Part shown: positions 1-11,228 of the stretch, piece after piece
How positions within the stretch are numbered: the stretch's first letter is position 1
How the letters are laid out: each line of letters opens with the position of its first letter
Origin: Apus apus
Lineage: Eukaryota; Chordata; Aves; Apodiformes; Apodidae
Assembly: GCF_020740795.1 (NCBI RefSeq)
Contig: NC_067285.1
Location: 81,963,842 to 82,027,841, forward strand
Length of the DNA: 64,000 bases
Direction of reading: 5' to 3'
The notes under the pieces: generated by a model
Databases searched by the model: none
What the model was told of the DNA's origin: nothing
Seen by the model: only the letters and a program-made list of their open reading frames with translations
Program-made: the position numbers and the translations under genes

Positions 1-264
1 ACTTTTACCTTTCCTATTGTGTCCCCCACCCGTGAGGAGAGGCAGCAAGCAGCTGCATGGGGCTTAGTTGCTGGCTGGGGTTAAACCACACCACCACCTT
101 GGAGAACACACTTTATCACACCCCTGCTCTTCCCTGGCTACAGCCATGGCCTGCCATCAGTGGCACCCTCCATTGTTCCATGCAACAACTGCCAGTGCAG
201 AGAGATCCCTGGTATGGGATGCAGAAGCCTCTGTAGGCAGGGCAGGGAGGCCCTGTTTGGGAAG

Positions 265-265
<1 letters not shown>
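1..265. other. Intergenic sequence, nothing recognised
   Basis: Ordinary mixed-composition sequence. No repeat family, RNA gene or coding exon could be recognised before the microsatellite that follows. Confidence 0.5.

Positions 266-347
<82 letters not shown>
266..347. repeat. (TTA)n microsatellite, about 27 units
   Basis: An almost perfect run of TTA/ATT triplets, about 82 bp long. In other frames it gives runs of Tyr, Leu or Asn codons inside open frames on both strands; these are artefacts of the repeat and not protein. A pure array of this length is probably polymorphic. Confidence 0.97.
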
Positions 348-2393
348 TCTTTGAAGGGACTGTGGAGAATGAGGGCCCAAGGGTATTAGTGCAAAGCGCT
401 GGGTATATTTTTTTAAAAAAGGCAAGTTTAAAATAGACTTCCAGCTGATAGGGTTGAAATATATGATTTGGCTCATTGAGGAATACAGCAGATATCAGCT
501 TAGCTTGACCAAGTTAATGACAAGCTGAAATTATCTAATAAGCCCAGACAAGGAAGTTTTTGCTTACTTGTTTTTGAGTTTAGGTTATTAACTGCACACC
601 TACATGGTTAACTGCAGGTGCTGGTCTTTTCACTAAACCCATGGTGTCTTAGAGTAAAACCACAAACTTCACAATTATTTAGCAAATCTCAAATGTGGTA
701 AAAAGTTTGGCACCCTATACTTCCCTTCAGGTTCTGATGTGTAAAAAATAAAAATTGCAAATGCACAGGTTGCATAGGCTCTTTCACTTTACAAGAGTGC
801 AAATGCAAACTTTCCTCTGCTCTCTGACTAACACACTCTAACAGGCAATATAAAATGGAGGTAACCTTTAGATAACAATTTAGAGATTAGGCAGTAACAA
901 ATTAGAAAATTTAGACATTTTAAATAGCTGTTAATAAAAAGTAAAGGAAAAAAATAATGCAAGAACCAGTAACTGTTCTGGAAAGTGGGATAATATTTTT
1001 CCCCTCATGGCAACTGCTTTATCCTCTGTAATAGCCCAGCCCAGCTCTGCCTTCAGCTGTCCTATGACCTTCTCAGTTGAGGCTGCAGGGCACCCTGCAG
1101 GTGAGCACGAAAGATCCCCACATTCTTTACCCCTCTTGGAAAGAAAGCAACGTTACACCAGGTGCATCCTGTAGCAAGTCCCTCTTACTGTGCACGGACT
1201 CACACTGAACCGTCAGTGGTAACTGCAAAAGCTGAAAGTTATCTTTTAGCTTTGTAGAAATAAGAGTTCATTAATTTTCCTTCATTACACTCTATATTAT
1301 GTGGTTTTTTTCTGTTTAAAGGCTTGAAGGATGCAGCTTCCTCTTATCTACCTCGCTAAGCCCCCAAAAAACCAAACCCTTTCAAAGCCCAGGCTATAAC
1401 CAAAGTCACAAACTATGCTGAGTTATCAGAGATATTTGCTTTTGCAGGGATGAAAGGACCTTTGTCGTGTTCCCAGAAAGTGGTGGAGGGCATGGCTTTG
1501 CCCCATGCAGAAGGAGTTTTCCCTCAGATGAGAAGGCCATCCAAGCTTGCCTAGAGTGCCACAAAAATGTGCCAGCATCTAGCAGCATTGTGCAGACATT
1601 CAGAACACAAAGTAAAAGCTACATCATCCCAAATTTTGGGAAAATCTACCCAACTAAAGCATGGGAACTGATGTTTGATGACATTTGTTATTGCCTACAC
1701 CAGCACAGAACAGGGAACCATGAGGACATTTCTGACAGGTTAATTTGATAAGAATTGTGAAATGGAAATACAAAGGAGCAGGGAGGGAATGCAGAAATCA
1801 TCTTCAAGCTTTTTCAACCCATTGAAACAGGGCATTTAACGTAAAGGTCTCCTTATCACTATAGCAACTAGTAAGTCAGCACTCAATTTTTAGCAGTCCT
1901 TTAGCATGATTATGCACACACATGAACACTGGGGGCCAGCTAACAGGCTTATTAAACCACTTCTGGAGTTGTTAAAAATCTTTCCCCTAGCTTCAACAGA
2001 AACTAGACTGGGATATTAATAATTCACAGTGGGTGCAGTGTACTGTCTAGAACTTGCTGCTCTGTTTTTATCTACAGTAAGATGGCACTGGTTTTCCACA
2101 CTCATATACACCCTTGGTATGATCAGATTTTAAATGCACACATAACTTAAGAATATGTAAGTCTTAAAATGCAAGTTCTCCAGCAAGTAAAAAATTCCAT
2201 TCAGCCTCCATAAAGGATTCCCACAGAGTTTTACAGTACCAAAGCAAAGTGTCTCTGAAAATTTATAAACTATCCAAACTCTTCATGTTTTTAAAAAAAC
2301 TTCTCAAGCAAGAAGCATTACTGAGCTTTTCCACTGATATGGATGTGGTGCATTGGCAGAGCAGCCGCACCCTCCCACGTAGCAGTGGGACAG
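348..2393. other. Intergenic sequence, no gene recognised
   Basis: AT-rich sequence without a recognisable exon or repeat. Short open frames, such as 1467-1748 on the + strand, show no family resemblance and no flanking splice signals that would support them. Confidence 0.5.
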
Positions 2394-2726
2394 TGTCTCT
2401 AGTAGTGTCTCTGCAGGACATGGAAATACAAAAGGATAGGGATATAAGAAAATATAGGAAGCTGTGGGTAGTTAGGGTCTGGTGGCTGGAAGATTTCGTG
2501 CTGTACGGAAAGGTAAGGCCCCTCTCCTAATAGCCAATAGCACTTAGTTCGCGATGTAAGCAGATGGAAGTGACACCACAAACCTAACTCATATAACGCC
2601 GCGGTAAACACTAATAAACGCCATTTGCCGTCCACCACATTGGTGTCTGTGAGCTGATGTCCGAGCGGCCTGGGGTTGGCCGCCGTGCCGTTCCTGAACC
2701 AGGTCGCCACGCCTTCCCGAAAGGCA
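2394..2726 (+). mobile_element. Solo LTR resembling alpharetrovirus (avian leukosis/EAV-type) LTRs
   Basis: What is seen: a 333-bp unit beginning TG and ending CA. It has a CCAAT motif near 2533, an AATAAA at 2613-2618, then a short block (2619-2646) containing CGCCATTTG and CACCACATTGGTG. Known: in Rous sarcoma and avian leukosis type LTRs an AATAAACGCCATTTG stretch closely followed by CACCACATTGGTG marks the U3/R junction, and those LTRs are about 330 bp. The CpG-rich U5-like end stands out from its AT-rich surroundings. A 4-bp repeat ACAG flanks the unit (2390-2393 and 2727-2730); alpharetroviruses usually make 6-bp duplications, so the exact ends are tentative. No gag, pol or env sequence lies on either side, so this is a solo LTR. 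Confidence 0.7.
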
Positions 2727-3436
2727 ACAGGAAGCTACTTATATCTTTCAGATAACACTCCATTTTAAAGATTTATGTAATTAATTCTGTGCATAAAAAT
2801 TCTTTACAAACGAGTCCTAGTCCAACTGAAGCAAGTTCATGTTTGGTGCTGAGAGACTGTCAGATTAGTCTGACTGTCTCATCCTTACTTCTGCTGAAAT
2901 CCAGGACAAGATTCCCCTGGCTTTCCACATGGAAGGACACCATCTCAAATTTGCTTAATGTTTCCTCTTTTAACCAGCAACTCAGAAGCCAGACCTAAAT
3001 CCCTACTAAAATTTAAATAAATAAAAAAATGAGCTCATTCTTCTTCCTCAGACACCCTTGCTCAGCTCAATGTACACTTGCTTCTCCTTTTGGTAATCTT
3101 CTGGCACTGAAGTGCTCCAGCTTCTCAGGTAGGGAAAGTGGGGGGATATTTATAAAACTTTATATTGGGATCCTTTTTTTTTCCTGCAAAGTGGGAAGAG
3201 GGTCAAGAGTTAGAAGACATGGTCAGTGGCAAGAACCAGAGGGGATTTGCAGCCCTGTTATATTCCCTTTTATACTGTGGAGTCACATTTCTGTCTTGCT
3301 TCCTTCCACACAGAAGAATGGACTATTTTCCAAAGCAACAAATTAATTTAATTTCAGTCCTTCAGGTCACAGTAAAAAAAGCACTTGCTTGGGATAGGTT
3401 CTTTTTCGTGTTTGCAAGTATTAGAAATAAGACTAG
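2727..3436. other. Intergenic sequence, nothing recognised
   Basis: AT-rich sequence after the LTR. No retroviral coding remnant, gene or further repeat could be recognised. Confidence 0.5.
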
Positions 3437-3500
3437 TGGGGCTGGAATTAGATGATCTTAAAGGGTCCCTTCTAAACCAAAATATACTATGATTCTATGA
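3437..3500 (+). mobile_element. CR1 LINE, short 3' end fragment
   Basis: Carries the terminal CR1 hallmark: a diverged ...GGAATTAGATGATCTTAAAGG...CCCTTC stretch followed by ACTATGATTCTATGA. Only about 60 bp remain, as expected of a severely 5'-truncated LINE copy. Mismatches suggest an old insertion. Confidence 0.8.
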
Positions 3501-5896
3501 AATCACATGCTGTATTTCGGGATGGTCACAAAATACTCATTTTCAACATCATGCTTTCTTGTAGACTTTCCCTTTCCTTTATCTGTTCTATTCATACACA
3601 GTTTAGGTATATAGATTTGAAGTATAGATTATTCAGAAAACTAAATGCATTTAATAATACTAGACTTGCTACAAATGTCACAAGCAACAAGAATACTTGG
3701 GTTGAGTGGAAAGAAAAAAAGAGGTTCAATCAATATCCAAGTTTGTCATGGGACCAACAAAGTGGGGAATATTCTCATCTATATGTACAGCACCTGAAAG
3801 TACATAGTGTGAATGAAATTCAGAAAGATTATGGAGAGATGGTTAATCAAAAGATCTCTGAACAACTAAGAAGCATGAAATTGGTATCACACCCTGGCTG
3901 AATGGGCTTGCAAATAAGTACACACCTTATCAGTCTTGTAAGAGCATAACTAAAGCACCAGGCATCTAATGGCATATCCATCCTAAATTTTGTCAGGTTT
4001 CTTGTCCTGATAATATGCAGAGTGCCTTCCAAGTAAAGTCAATAGCAACAGCAAAATCTTTGGATTGTGGAGAGGAGGAAGATATTGTCAGGGTAAACCC
4101 ATTACTTGATGAAAATTTGTTTAAATATCTTACTCATTACTGCCTAGCTTATTTGTTTTTTCTTTTGTTCCAGTAAGAGTCTGTGCACTGAGAGTCTGCA
4201 TGCCGTTGTCACACCACAGCTGCATCTTCCAGAAGCCCTTTCCTCCACTGCACTGCTACTCCAGCACAGTTATTCCATATCTCCCACAGCAGGACAATGG
4301 GCCAGTCTCGACATCAAAAGTTATTCTGTAGCATAAGAAATTATCAGCCTTACACAGGTTGTGTATCACATTGGTAAACTGGGGATCAAGCTGAAAGATG
4401 CAATATTTAAAACAACATTTATCTGAGGCTCCTGGGGACTACGGTATGTAGCCAGTAACAGGGTTGAGCTGACACATGCACTGCTGGGAAATCCAAATCC
4501 CACACTGAACAAAAAGAGCAAGCCAGAAAGGACTTTGGAGACCAACATCACCAAGTTACTTATAACCATCATATACTCTGCTCCTCTTTCTGCAGCAGGG
4601 TCCCCCAGAGAGCTGCTATCACATCTGGACTCGGAATCACAGAATCACTCCCAATTTGGCTCTCAGGAGCACAGCTGAAGCCAGGAGAGATAAATCAGAA
4701 ATCAAAACCTTCATGAGCAGCTGCTGAGTTAAGTAAGGTTATAAGGAAGGAAAACCAAGGACCTTTCCACAAGCCAGGGGAAAATAATAATTCTCATGAC
4801 AAAGCTTCCACCCTGTGCCTTGGGTGCAAAACCCCAATCCAGTGAAGCCTTCCAGAGCCTCACCTTTCAGTTCATCCAAGCCCTGCAGGCAGCTGACATG
4901 GTGCAGCAAAATAAAGAAAGGATTGGTATAAACTGAGTAAAAAACAACCAAATGAATAAGCCAAACAGAGACATCTCTGCGCTAGTACTCAGTGGTACAA
5001 GACAATTAGATAACTGGCAAGATTAGCCTAGAGCTTACACTCTACTTAAAGAGACAAATAAGTCCAGATGGCTTTGAATAGCTGATTATCCAGCGTTGTG
5101 TAGAATAAGCATGACCTGAGAAGCACAACAAACACAGTTCCCTCTCTGCAATCACTAGGAGCTAGAGAGGCTCAGCCCTCAGTGGCCATTTATCTCCCTG
5201 TCACAGCAGAGCACAGCATAGAGCAGTTCTTCAGACAGTGCCTCTGCCCCAGACCATGCTTTAGCTTTATTCTCCTCCAATACAGCAGATCCAAGGCCCT
5301 GCACAGCGGGCTGCGCAGAACTGAGTGTGGATCACCTGCAAGGGAAGGGAACAGCAGCAGGAGAGCAATGAGCAAAGACTTGCTTTTGCTTTGAGTTCCA
5401 GGCCATCACCACTGCATGAGTATAGAGAGCTGGTCATTATGATGTGTGGCCATTACAAGATGGGAAGTTGGTTAGTGCCATCGCAGAAAGGGAAAAGCAG
5501 AGGTGTCTCCAACTTCAGGGAATCCTTCCAAAGTTTTCTACCCTCTGCAGCATCCCACAGCTCACAGTCGGGAACAGAAAAATGCCAAATACTGTATGCC
5601 AGTGCAGTTGACTGTGCTCCAATTCATAGGAAGGTGACGTTCAACCAGCACATCCAAACCTAGCATCAACTTCCATTATACAACGCAAGGCACAACAGTT
5701 CCTGGACTAATGAGGTTTGCTGGCAAGCTTCCCTATTCTTTTTCTGCTCCCCTACTAGTTATGCTACCACTTTCCAGAAAATGCAGATCTGTTTCCATTA
5801 GGAAATAACTAGTGCAAAGCATCTACAGAGAGATTATTTATTACTTCTGAGTACTATATTGATATCTGTACCTCAAACACCTAGAGTCTTTTACCA
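3501..5896. other. Intergenic sequence, no gene recognised
   Basis: No exon, RNA gene or clear repeat. A possible scrap of CR1 tail (AATCACAGAATCAC, near 4636) is too short to assign. The open frame at 3497-3901 begins inside the CR1 tail and has no recognisable homology. Confidence 0.45.
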
Positions 5897-5960
5897 TCAA
5901 AGCACTTGACAAGCATCAGTAATAGACTCCCAGTGAGACAGGAGTGGGTACTACTGTGCT
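5897..5960 (-). repeat. Possible MIR-type SINE relic
   Basis: The + strand reads AAAGCACTTGACAAGCATC, then ...GAGACAGGAGTGGGTACTACT. This resembles the reverse complement of the MIR core and 3' part (AAGCGCTTTACA...GAGGTAGGTACTATT). It is diverged and short, so the match could be coincidental. Confidence 0.4.
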
Positions 5961-6734
5961 AGGTTAGACCTCAAAACAGATGGCCCCAGATGCCTTCTGA
6001 CTGATAGGAAGTGCAGTTCTGACTGTTACATTTTAGCAAACTAGCAATGATCTTCACAATGATTTAGCACCTTCTTTCTGTGGTAGGTCATAATGGGTTA
6101 AAATGCAACCCTGGATTTTATTATTAAGACTTTACCACTTTAAACAAAGGAAACAAAAAATACCAAGCAGACAGGGCTTGGGTGAGATGAAGAAGAGAAA
6201 AAGCAATGCTGATTTTCAGCCCATTGTGACATTTCAACAGTGGCAGGGCAATTGATCACTATCCCTTAGGGGAGACAGCACTGGAAAACACAATTGGCCA
6301 GAGCACAACAGAAGAGGAGAACAAAAGAGTGAAAAGTCACAACTACATCTCCAAGAGGCCCCTTAGTGTCCATAGGAAGCAACCACAACTCTGACCTACC
6401 CTTTTACATCATCAACCTGTACACAGGAGTCTGGCTCTTACCTCCTGACTAGCAGAAAAAACTCCATGACTACTCAAACAAAATGTTAGCTACAGTTATA
6501 TCTTGAAAGAAGGTATTCAAGTAGCTCCTACTCCCCTGGATTAGCTCTATCAGCTTAGTCAGTGTAGATTGCTAATGCTTCATTTATATGGTTACCCATT
6601 CACATCCACACCACGCAGACATGGTGTTTCCAGAGGGTGGAGCTGGCAACCTGCAAGGTTTACAAAGTAATTTAAAGATGATGGGTAGGAAACTATTTTC
6701 CATTTTAAATTGTAACTGTCTGGTAATTATAATC
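5961..6734. other. Intergenic sequence beside a 3'-incomplete CR1
   Basis: No gene recognised. The sequence next to the CR1 fragment (about 6590-6734) does not look like the CR1 3' terminus. Confidence 0.45.
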
Positions 6735-7325
6735 ATAATATCCAACCTAAAACTACTCTCTTTAAGCTTCACACCATTGCCCCTTGTCCTCTCACTATAC
6801 ACCTGTGTAAAAAGCCCTACCCCAGCTTTCTCATAGGCCCCCTCCAGATATTGGAAAGTTGCTGTAAGGTCATGGAGCCTTCTCTTCTCTAGGCTGAACA
6901 ACCCCAACTTCCTCAGCCTATCTTCATAGGGGAGGTGCTCCAGCCCTCTGATCACCTTCGTGGCTCCCCTCTGGACATGCTCAAGGAGTTCTATGTCCTT
7001 CTTATGTTGAGAACTCCATAATTGGACACAATACTCCAGGTGGGGTCTCATCAGAGCAGAGTAGAGAGGGAGAATAATCTCTCTCGATTGGCTGGCTATG
7101 CTTCTTTTGATGCAGTCCAGGATACAGTTGGCTTTCTGGGCTGCAAGTGCACATTGATGGCTCATGTTAAACTTCTGGTCCGCCACTACCCTCAAGTCCT
7201 TCTCCTCTGGGCTGTCTACAATCCTTACTCCTCCCAACCTGTATTCGTACATGGGATTGCCTTGAGCCAGGTGCAGAACCTTGCACTTGGCCTTGCTGAA
7301 CTTCACGCAGTTTGCATGAATTACA
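6735..7325 (-). mobile_element. CR1 LINE fragment, C-terminal reverse transcriptase region
   Basis: The minus strand encodes the conserved C-terminal part of the CR1 ORF2 protein: a KCKVLHLAQGNPM block, an EKDL...VVAD block, then [64 protein letters not shown] and SERTRGNG-type blocks in the usual order. The frame is nearly open but the catalytic FADD region lies beyond the preserved 5' end. Unusually, the terminal repeat tail is missing at the low-coordinate side, so the 3' end was deleted or overwritten. Confidence 0.95.
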
Positions 7326-10182
7326 TACCTCTTGCTTCCCTCCTTCTTAACACACGTGCCCATAGTGATAGGAACTTCATTGGAGATTTAGCCCCCAGCT
7401 CTAAACCCACCAGGTCCAAAGGCAGCTCTCTTACATTTCTGCACTACTGATCACAGCCAGAAAAACCAGACTATCATTTCCCACATCAATTCAGCAATAA
7501 TGGTAAAAGTTCACTGAACCCTTGGCGCTTGCCTTCTCTTCTGGGTAAAAAATCTACTTTGAGGTCAGTTCAATAACTTTATATGTCAATAAGTTGAGAA
7601 GGGGAAAAGTGCTTAGGGTTCATTTGTTTCCAGAGGGTGGCTATTCCCTACCTTTCCTGGCTGGAGAAAGGAACTTAGCTCTGAAATGTTTGTTTATAGG
7701 GCTGACACCTCTTCAGAAAGGACAGAGCAGACGAGTTCTGAATTCACCATCTCTCTCTGCAGCAGGGTTCCATAGCTTTGCCACTTGGCAGCCATGCTGC
7801 TGGTATGCACTTCACACCACAGCAGTCTGATACACCGAGGGCTTGAGCCACATACTTATCCATGTGCGCCATGCAACTCTAAGAAAAATAGTATTTGTTC
7901 AGGTTTTTACATGTGCTGGTATGTTTGTTTAAGGATGTGTCAAAGAAACAAGGAGTCCTGAGCTGTCATCTGTGGTACAAAGATATCCTAATACTACAGC
8001 TGCCTTTAAGGAGGAACTCCTCTTGCTTCAGAGAGTTCTTGTGGTGCAAGGCACGGGTGTGAGGTCTGACTGGATTAAGTTTTGCTACAGCAACGCTGAG
8101 ACCAAACTGCCCTGACTAGGCTTCAAGCCTTCAGATATACTCAGCTAATTTACATGAGTGCAGGAGGAAAAGAAAAACTTTCAATGCTATCAGAGAAGGA
8201 GGAACAGAGTAAGAAGCAAATTAATACCTATGCACTGCAGTATGGTGAGAAAAGTTTGACACACCTGAAAAAAAAAAGTGCACAGTCTCAGAATTTTAAA
8301 GTATTTATTACAGTTTTGAAACAGGAACAGAAATAGCATCTGATGCAGAAATCAGGAATTTGGGAGATGGGGCAGTACCTGACTGACTCTTGCACAAATC
8401 TAGGCTATAAAACCCTTTTGTCCCCTTCTCTAGGTAGCACTCTGGATATACAAGAGGGGAGGATAAACATCCAAGAAAAAGATCCCTAATTCCCTCCTCA
8501 TTTCAGATCAGAATTTGAGCAACAAATTTCTGGGAGAGAGGGAGACATCCACGTGATACACTTCTTCAGCAACAGCTCTGGCCTCCACTCTGCAGGGACA
8601 CAGCCCAGTCAAAGCCCTGAGGACATGGTGGGGAGGACCCACAGCATGAGCACCAGCATGACACTCCTTCCAGCATGCTCCCTGAGCCCAGTTCTCCTTT
8701 GTGTTAAGGCTCACAAAACCAGAGCCCTACATTCAGCAAGGTTGCACATCCCCATCCTCCCTTTTCCGAGAGATACAAGGGCAGGCTCTGGTCCATACCA
8801 TCCTGCATCAAGTCGAGCCCTGATCTGCATGGGGCTACAACCCAGGAGTGACTCTGGTCGTAACTCCTGGTGATGGATCTGCAGCAGCAGCTGCCAGGAG
8901 AAGCCACCTGCTTCCACTGCATGGCACCATGAGTCATCAGCCTCTTACGCATGTGTTGCAGTAAAAGAGAAGAGGAAGTCCTGACCCATTCTGTGTCAGC
9001 ATGAGTTTCTGGTATGTTAAGAAACTTCCTGGGGGCTGTGCAGCCAGACAAGTGTGGTCAATGGGACCCTGCAAATCCTAATGGCTTAAAACTGAAGGGA
9101 GATGATTTTCAGCTATAATGTCACTCCTTGTATGCATCGGTTCTCTGATGACCACTTCCTACCCCAAGCACCATTCAGGGAGAAACTGAGAGTGTTCCAG
9201 CTACATCAGACAGCAGCTAAGCAGCAAAAGCTCTGGCACAGACTCCTTGCAGGGCTTGCTTGGAGAATGGAGGGCTAGAAACAAGTATGTGTGAGAACAC
9301 CATTCTATCACTCCAACAAATGCTCTGTGGGTTTTTACTTTTCAGATAACGTGTCACGTTAGACCAAAGCCCTACAGTATGTTAAATCTCCTGCAGAGGT
9401 TTTGTCTGATCTCTTTTTGCTGCCTGGATAGTTTTAAAAAAACACACCATCTGCATATAAGCTGAAGCGGAGCCATTCAGATACACTGTACCCTTCAAAG
9501 CAGAGAGGAATGAGAGTAGTATGGGAGCTTAAAAGCCTCCACAGTGGCAGAAAGACAATTTCCCACATGGAAGGTATGGCCTGCAGCTCCAGCTATCTTT
9601 CCAGCATCTTCTCCCAGTTTTAAAGGGGAGGTGGTGGGGCTATAAACAAACCCTGGACAACTTTACAGGGCTGCCCAGAGGGCAAACGGAGTGTGACTGA
9701 GGAGAGAGAGAGGCTGGTATAACTGAGCCAACCTTTGAAGAACTCGCTTTGAAGTTGAATATATCTTCTTTCCGATTGTTAAAGAAAACAGTCAATTCTT
9801 GTTTTCCTGTAAAAAAGAAACTAATCAACTCCTAGTGCTCTAGTCAACTTTTTTTTTTTTCTTTCACAACCACATTTCCTAATTTCCTTTCAAATCTGCA
9901 GCTACCACAAAAGCAATCACAAGACACTTACATCTTTGATTACATCAAAAGTGTGTCTCTTTAACAATGCAGACCCTTCCTTGTATTTCATGGCATTATC
10001 GTCACTGGTTGAAAAATCACAGTTTCAGAGTCACCCTCCTGAGGTCAATTTTCCTGCTTACATGTACCCAGACCAAACCAGGACTGTTCCCAAGTAAGTC
10101 AGAGTGTTGCTGACTCCTTTAGTTTTCTGAAACTGCCCTGGGACTTAGCCCACAGTGGCATTGTCCAGCCATCTCAAATCTC
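7326..10182. other. Intergenic sequence, no gene recognised
   Basis: No exon or known repeat seen. Overlapping open frames near 8500-9050 on both strands show no recognisable domain and look like chance. A poly-T run lies near 9850. Confidence 0.45.
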
Positions 10183-10315
10183 AGAGCAGCATTATCTCCA
10201 TTTCACAGATTGAGAAAGAAGGGCAAAGAGAAGTGGACTGATTTGCCCACACAGCAAAATGAATACCAAGAATATGAGCAAAACCCAGAAATGTTTCTGC
10301 CTCTATGCCTGCTAC
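10183..10315 (-). repeat. MIR-type SINE relic
   Basis: The + strand reads ATTATCTCCATTTCACAGATTGAGAAA, then GGGCAAAGAGAAGTGGACTGATTTGCCCACACAGCA. This follows the reverse complement of the MIR core (TTATCCCCATTTTACAGATGAGGAAACTGAGGC...AGTGACTTGCCC...CACAGC) almost block for block. It is an old element with small deletions. Confidence 0.7.
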
Positions 10316-10694
10316 TAAGACTCCATGAAAAGTAGCAAAATAAAAGTATATATTTGCTATCTATTACTCTAATACCTACTCATTAGAGAATAAAGCTGAA
10401 AAAACAAAGATCTTTTCTTCTATTTCAAATTCAACAGATCAGATCTATGTTATAAAACTTCCCTGATGTAATTCAGGCAAAGGTGGCATAAGATACAATC
10501 CCATATCAACACAGTTTGGCAGGGGCCTCTGGTGTCAACACAATGACACTCAGAAGAGGTGGCATGGTTCATTTCACCCAGAGAAATAAGGAGTCTTGCC
10601 ATGTCTGCACTGGTAAGTAAATACCCTGGCAAAACAATCCTTCCACAGGCTTGGCTGTGCTGCTCCACTCAGGATGCTCAGGCAAAAACAGCTG
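10316..10694. other. Intergenic sequence, nothing recognised
   Basis: Lies between the MIR relic and a CR1 copy; no gene or repeat recognised. Confidence 0.45.
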
Positions 10695-11228
10695 GTAGGA
10701 CAGGACCCCACCTGGAGTACTGTGTTCAGCTCTGAAGCTGCCAACACAAGAAGGCCATGGAGCTGCTGGAGCAAGTCCAGAGAAGGGCCACAAAGATGGT
10801 CAGAGGGCTGGAGCACCTCTTCTATAAACACAGGCTGAGAGAGTTGGGGCTGTTCAGCCTGGAGAAGAGAAGGCTCTGAGGAGACTTTATAGTGGCCTTC
10901 CAGTACCTGAAGGGGCTACAGGAAAGCTGGGGAGGGACTGTTTACAAAGGTATGTAGGGATAGGACAAGGGGTAATGGCTTTAAACTGGAACAGGGGAGA
11001 TTTAGGTTAGAAATTAGGAAGCAATTCTTCACTGTGAGGGTGGTGAGACATTGGAACAAGTTTCCCGGGGAAGTTGTGGATGCCCCTTGCCTGGAAGTGC
11101 TCAAGGCCAGGCTGGACAGGGCTCTAAAAGTCCTGGTCTAGCAGGAGGTGTCTCTGTCCATGCAGGGGGGTTGGAACTAGATGATCTTTCAGGTCCCTTC
11201 CAATTCAAACCATTCTATGATTCTACGA
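10695..11228 (+). mobile_element. CR1 LINE, 5'-truncated 3' end
   Basis: Matches the last part of CR1 on the + strand: a CCCACCTGGAGTACTGTG block (HLEY C V), GAGCACCTCTTCTA, the CTGAGAGAGTTGGGGCTG block (LRELGL), GGTAATGGCTTTAAACTG, and the 3' UTR ending GGTTGGAACTAGATGATC...ATTCTATGATTCTACGA. In-frame stops and small indels show it is dead. The 5' truncation is typical of LINE copies. Confidence 0.95.

Noticed and set aside
68..476. Poly-Tyr, poly-Leu and poly-Asn open frames
   Set aside because: Translation of the (TTA)n microsatellite in three frames.
4630..4650. Possible CR1 tail (AATCACAGAATCAC)
   Set aside because: Too short and the next CR1 block (GTTGGAAGGGACC) is missing.
9347..9361. 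15-bp odd palindrome TAACGTGTCACGTTA
   Set aside because: Short enough to occur by chance in 64 kb and has no supporting context.
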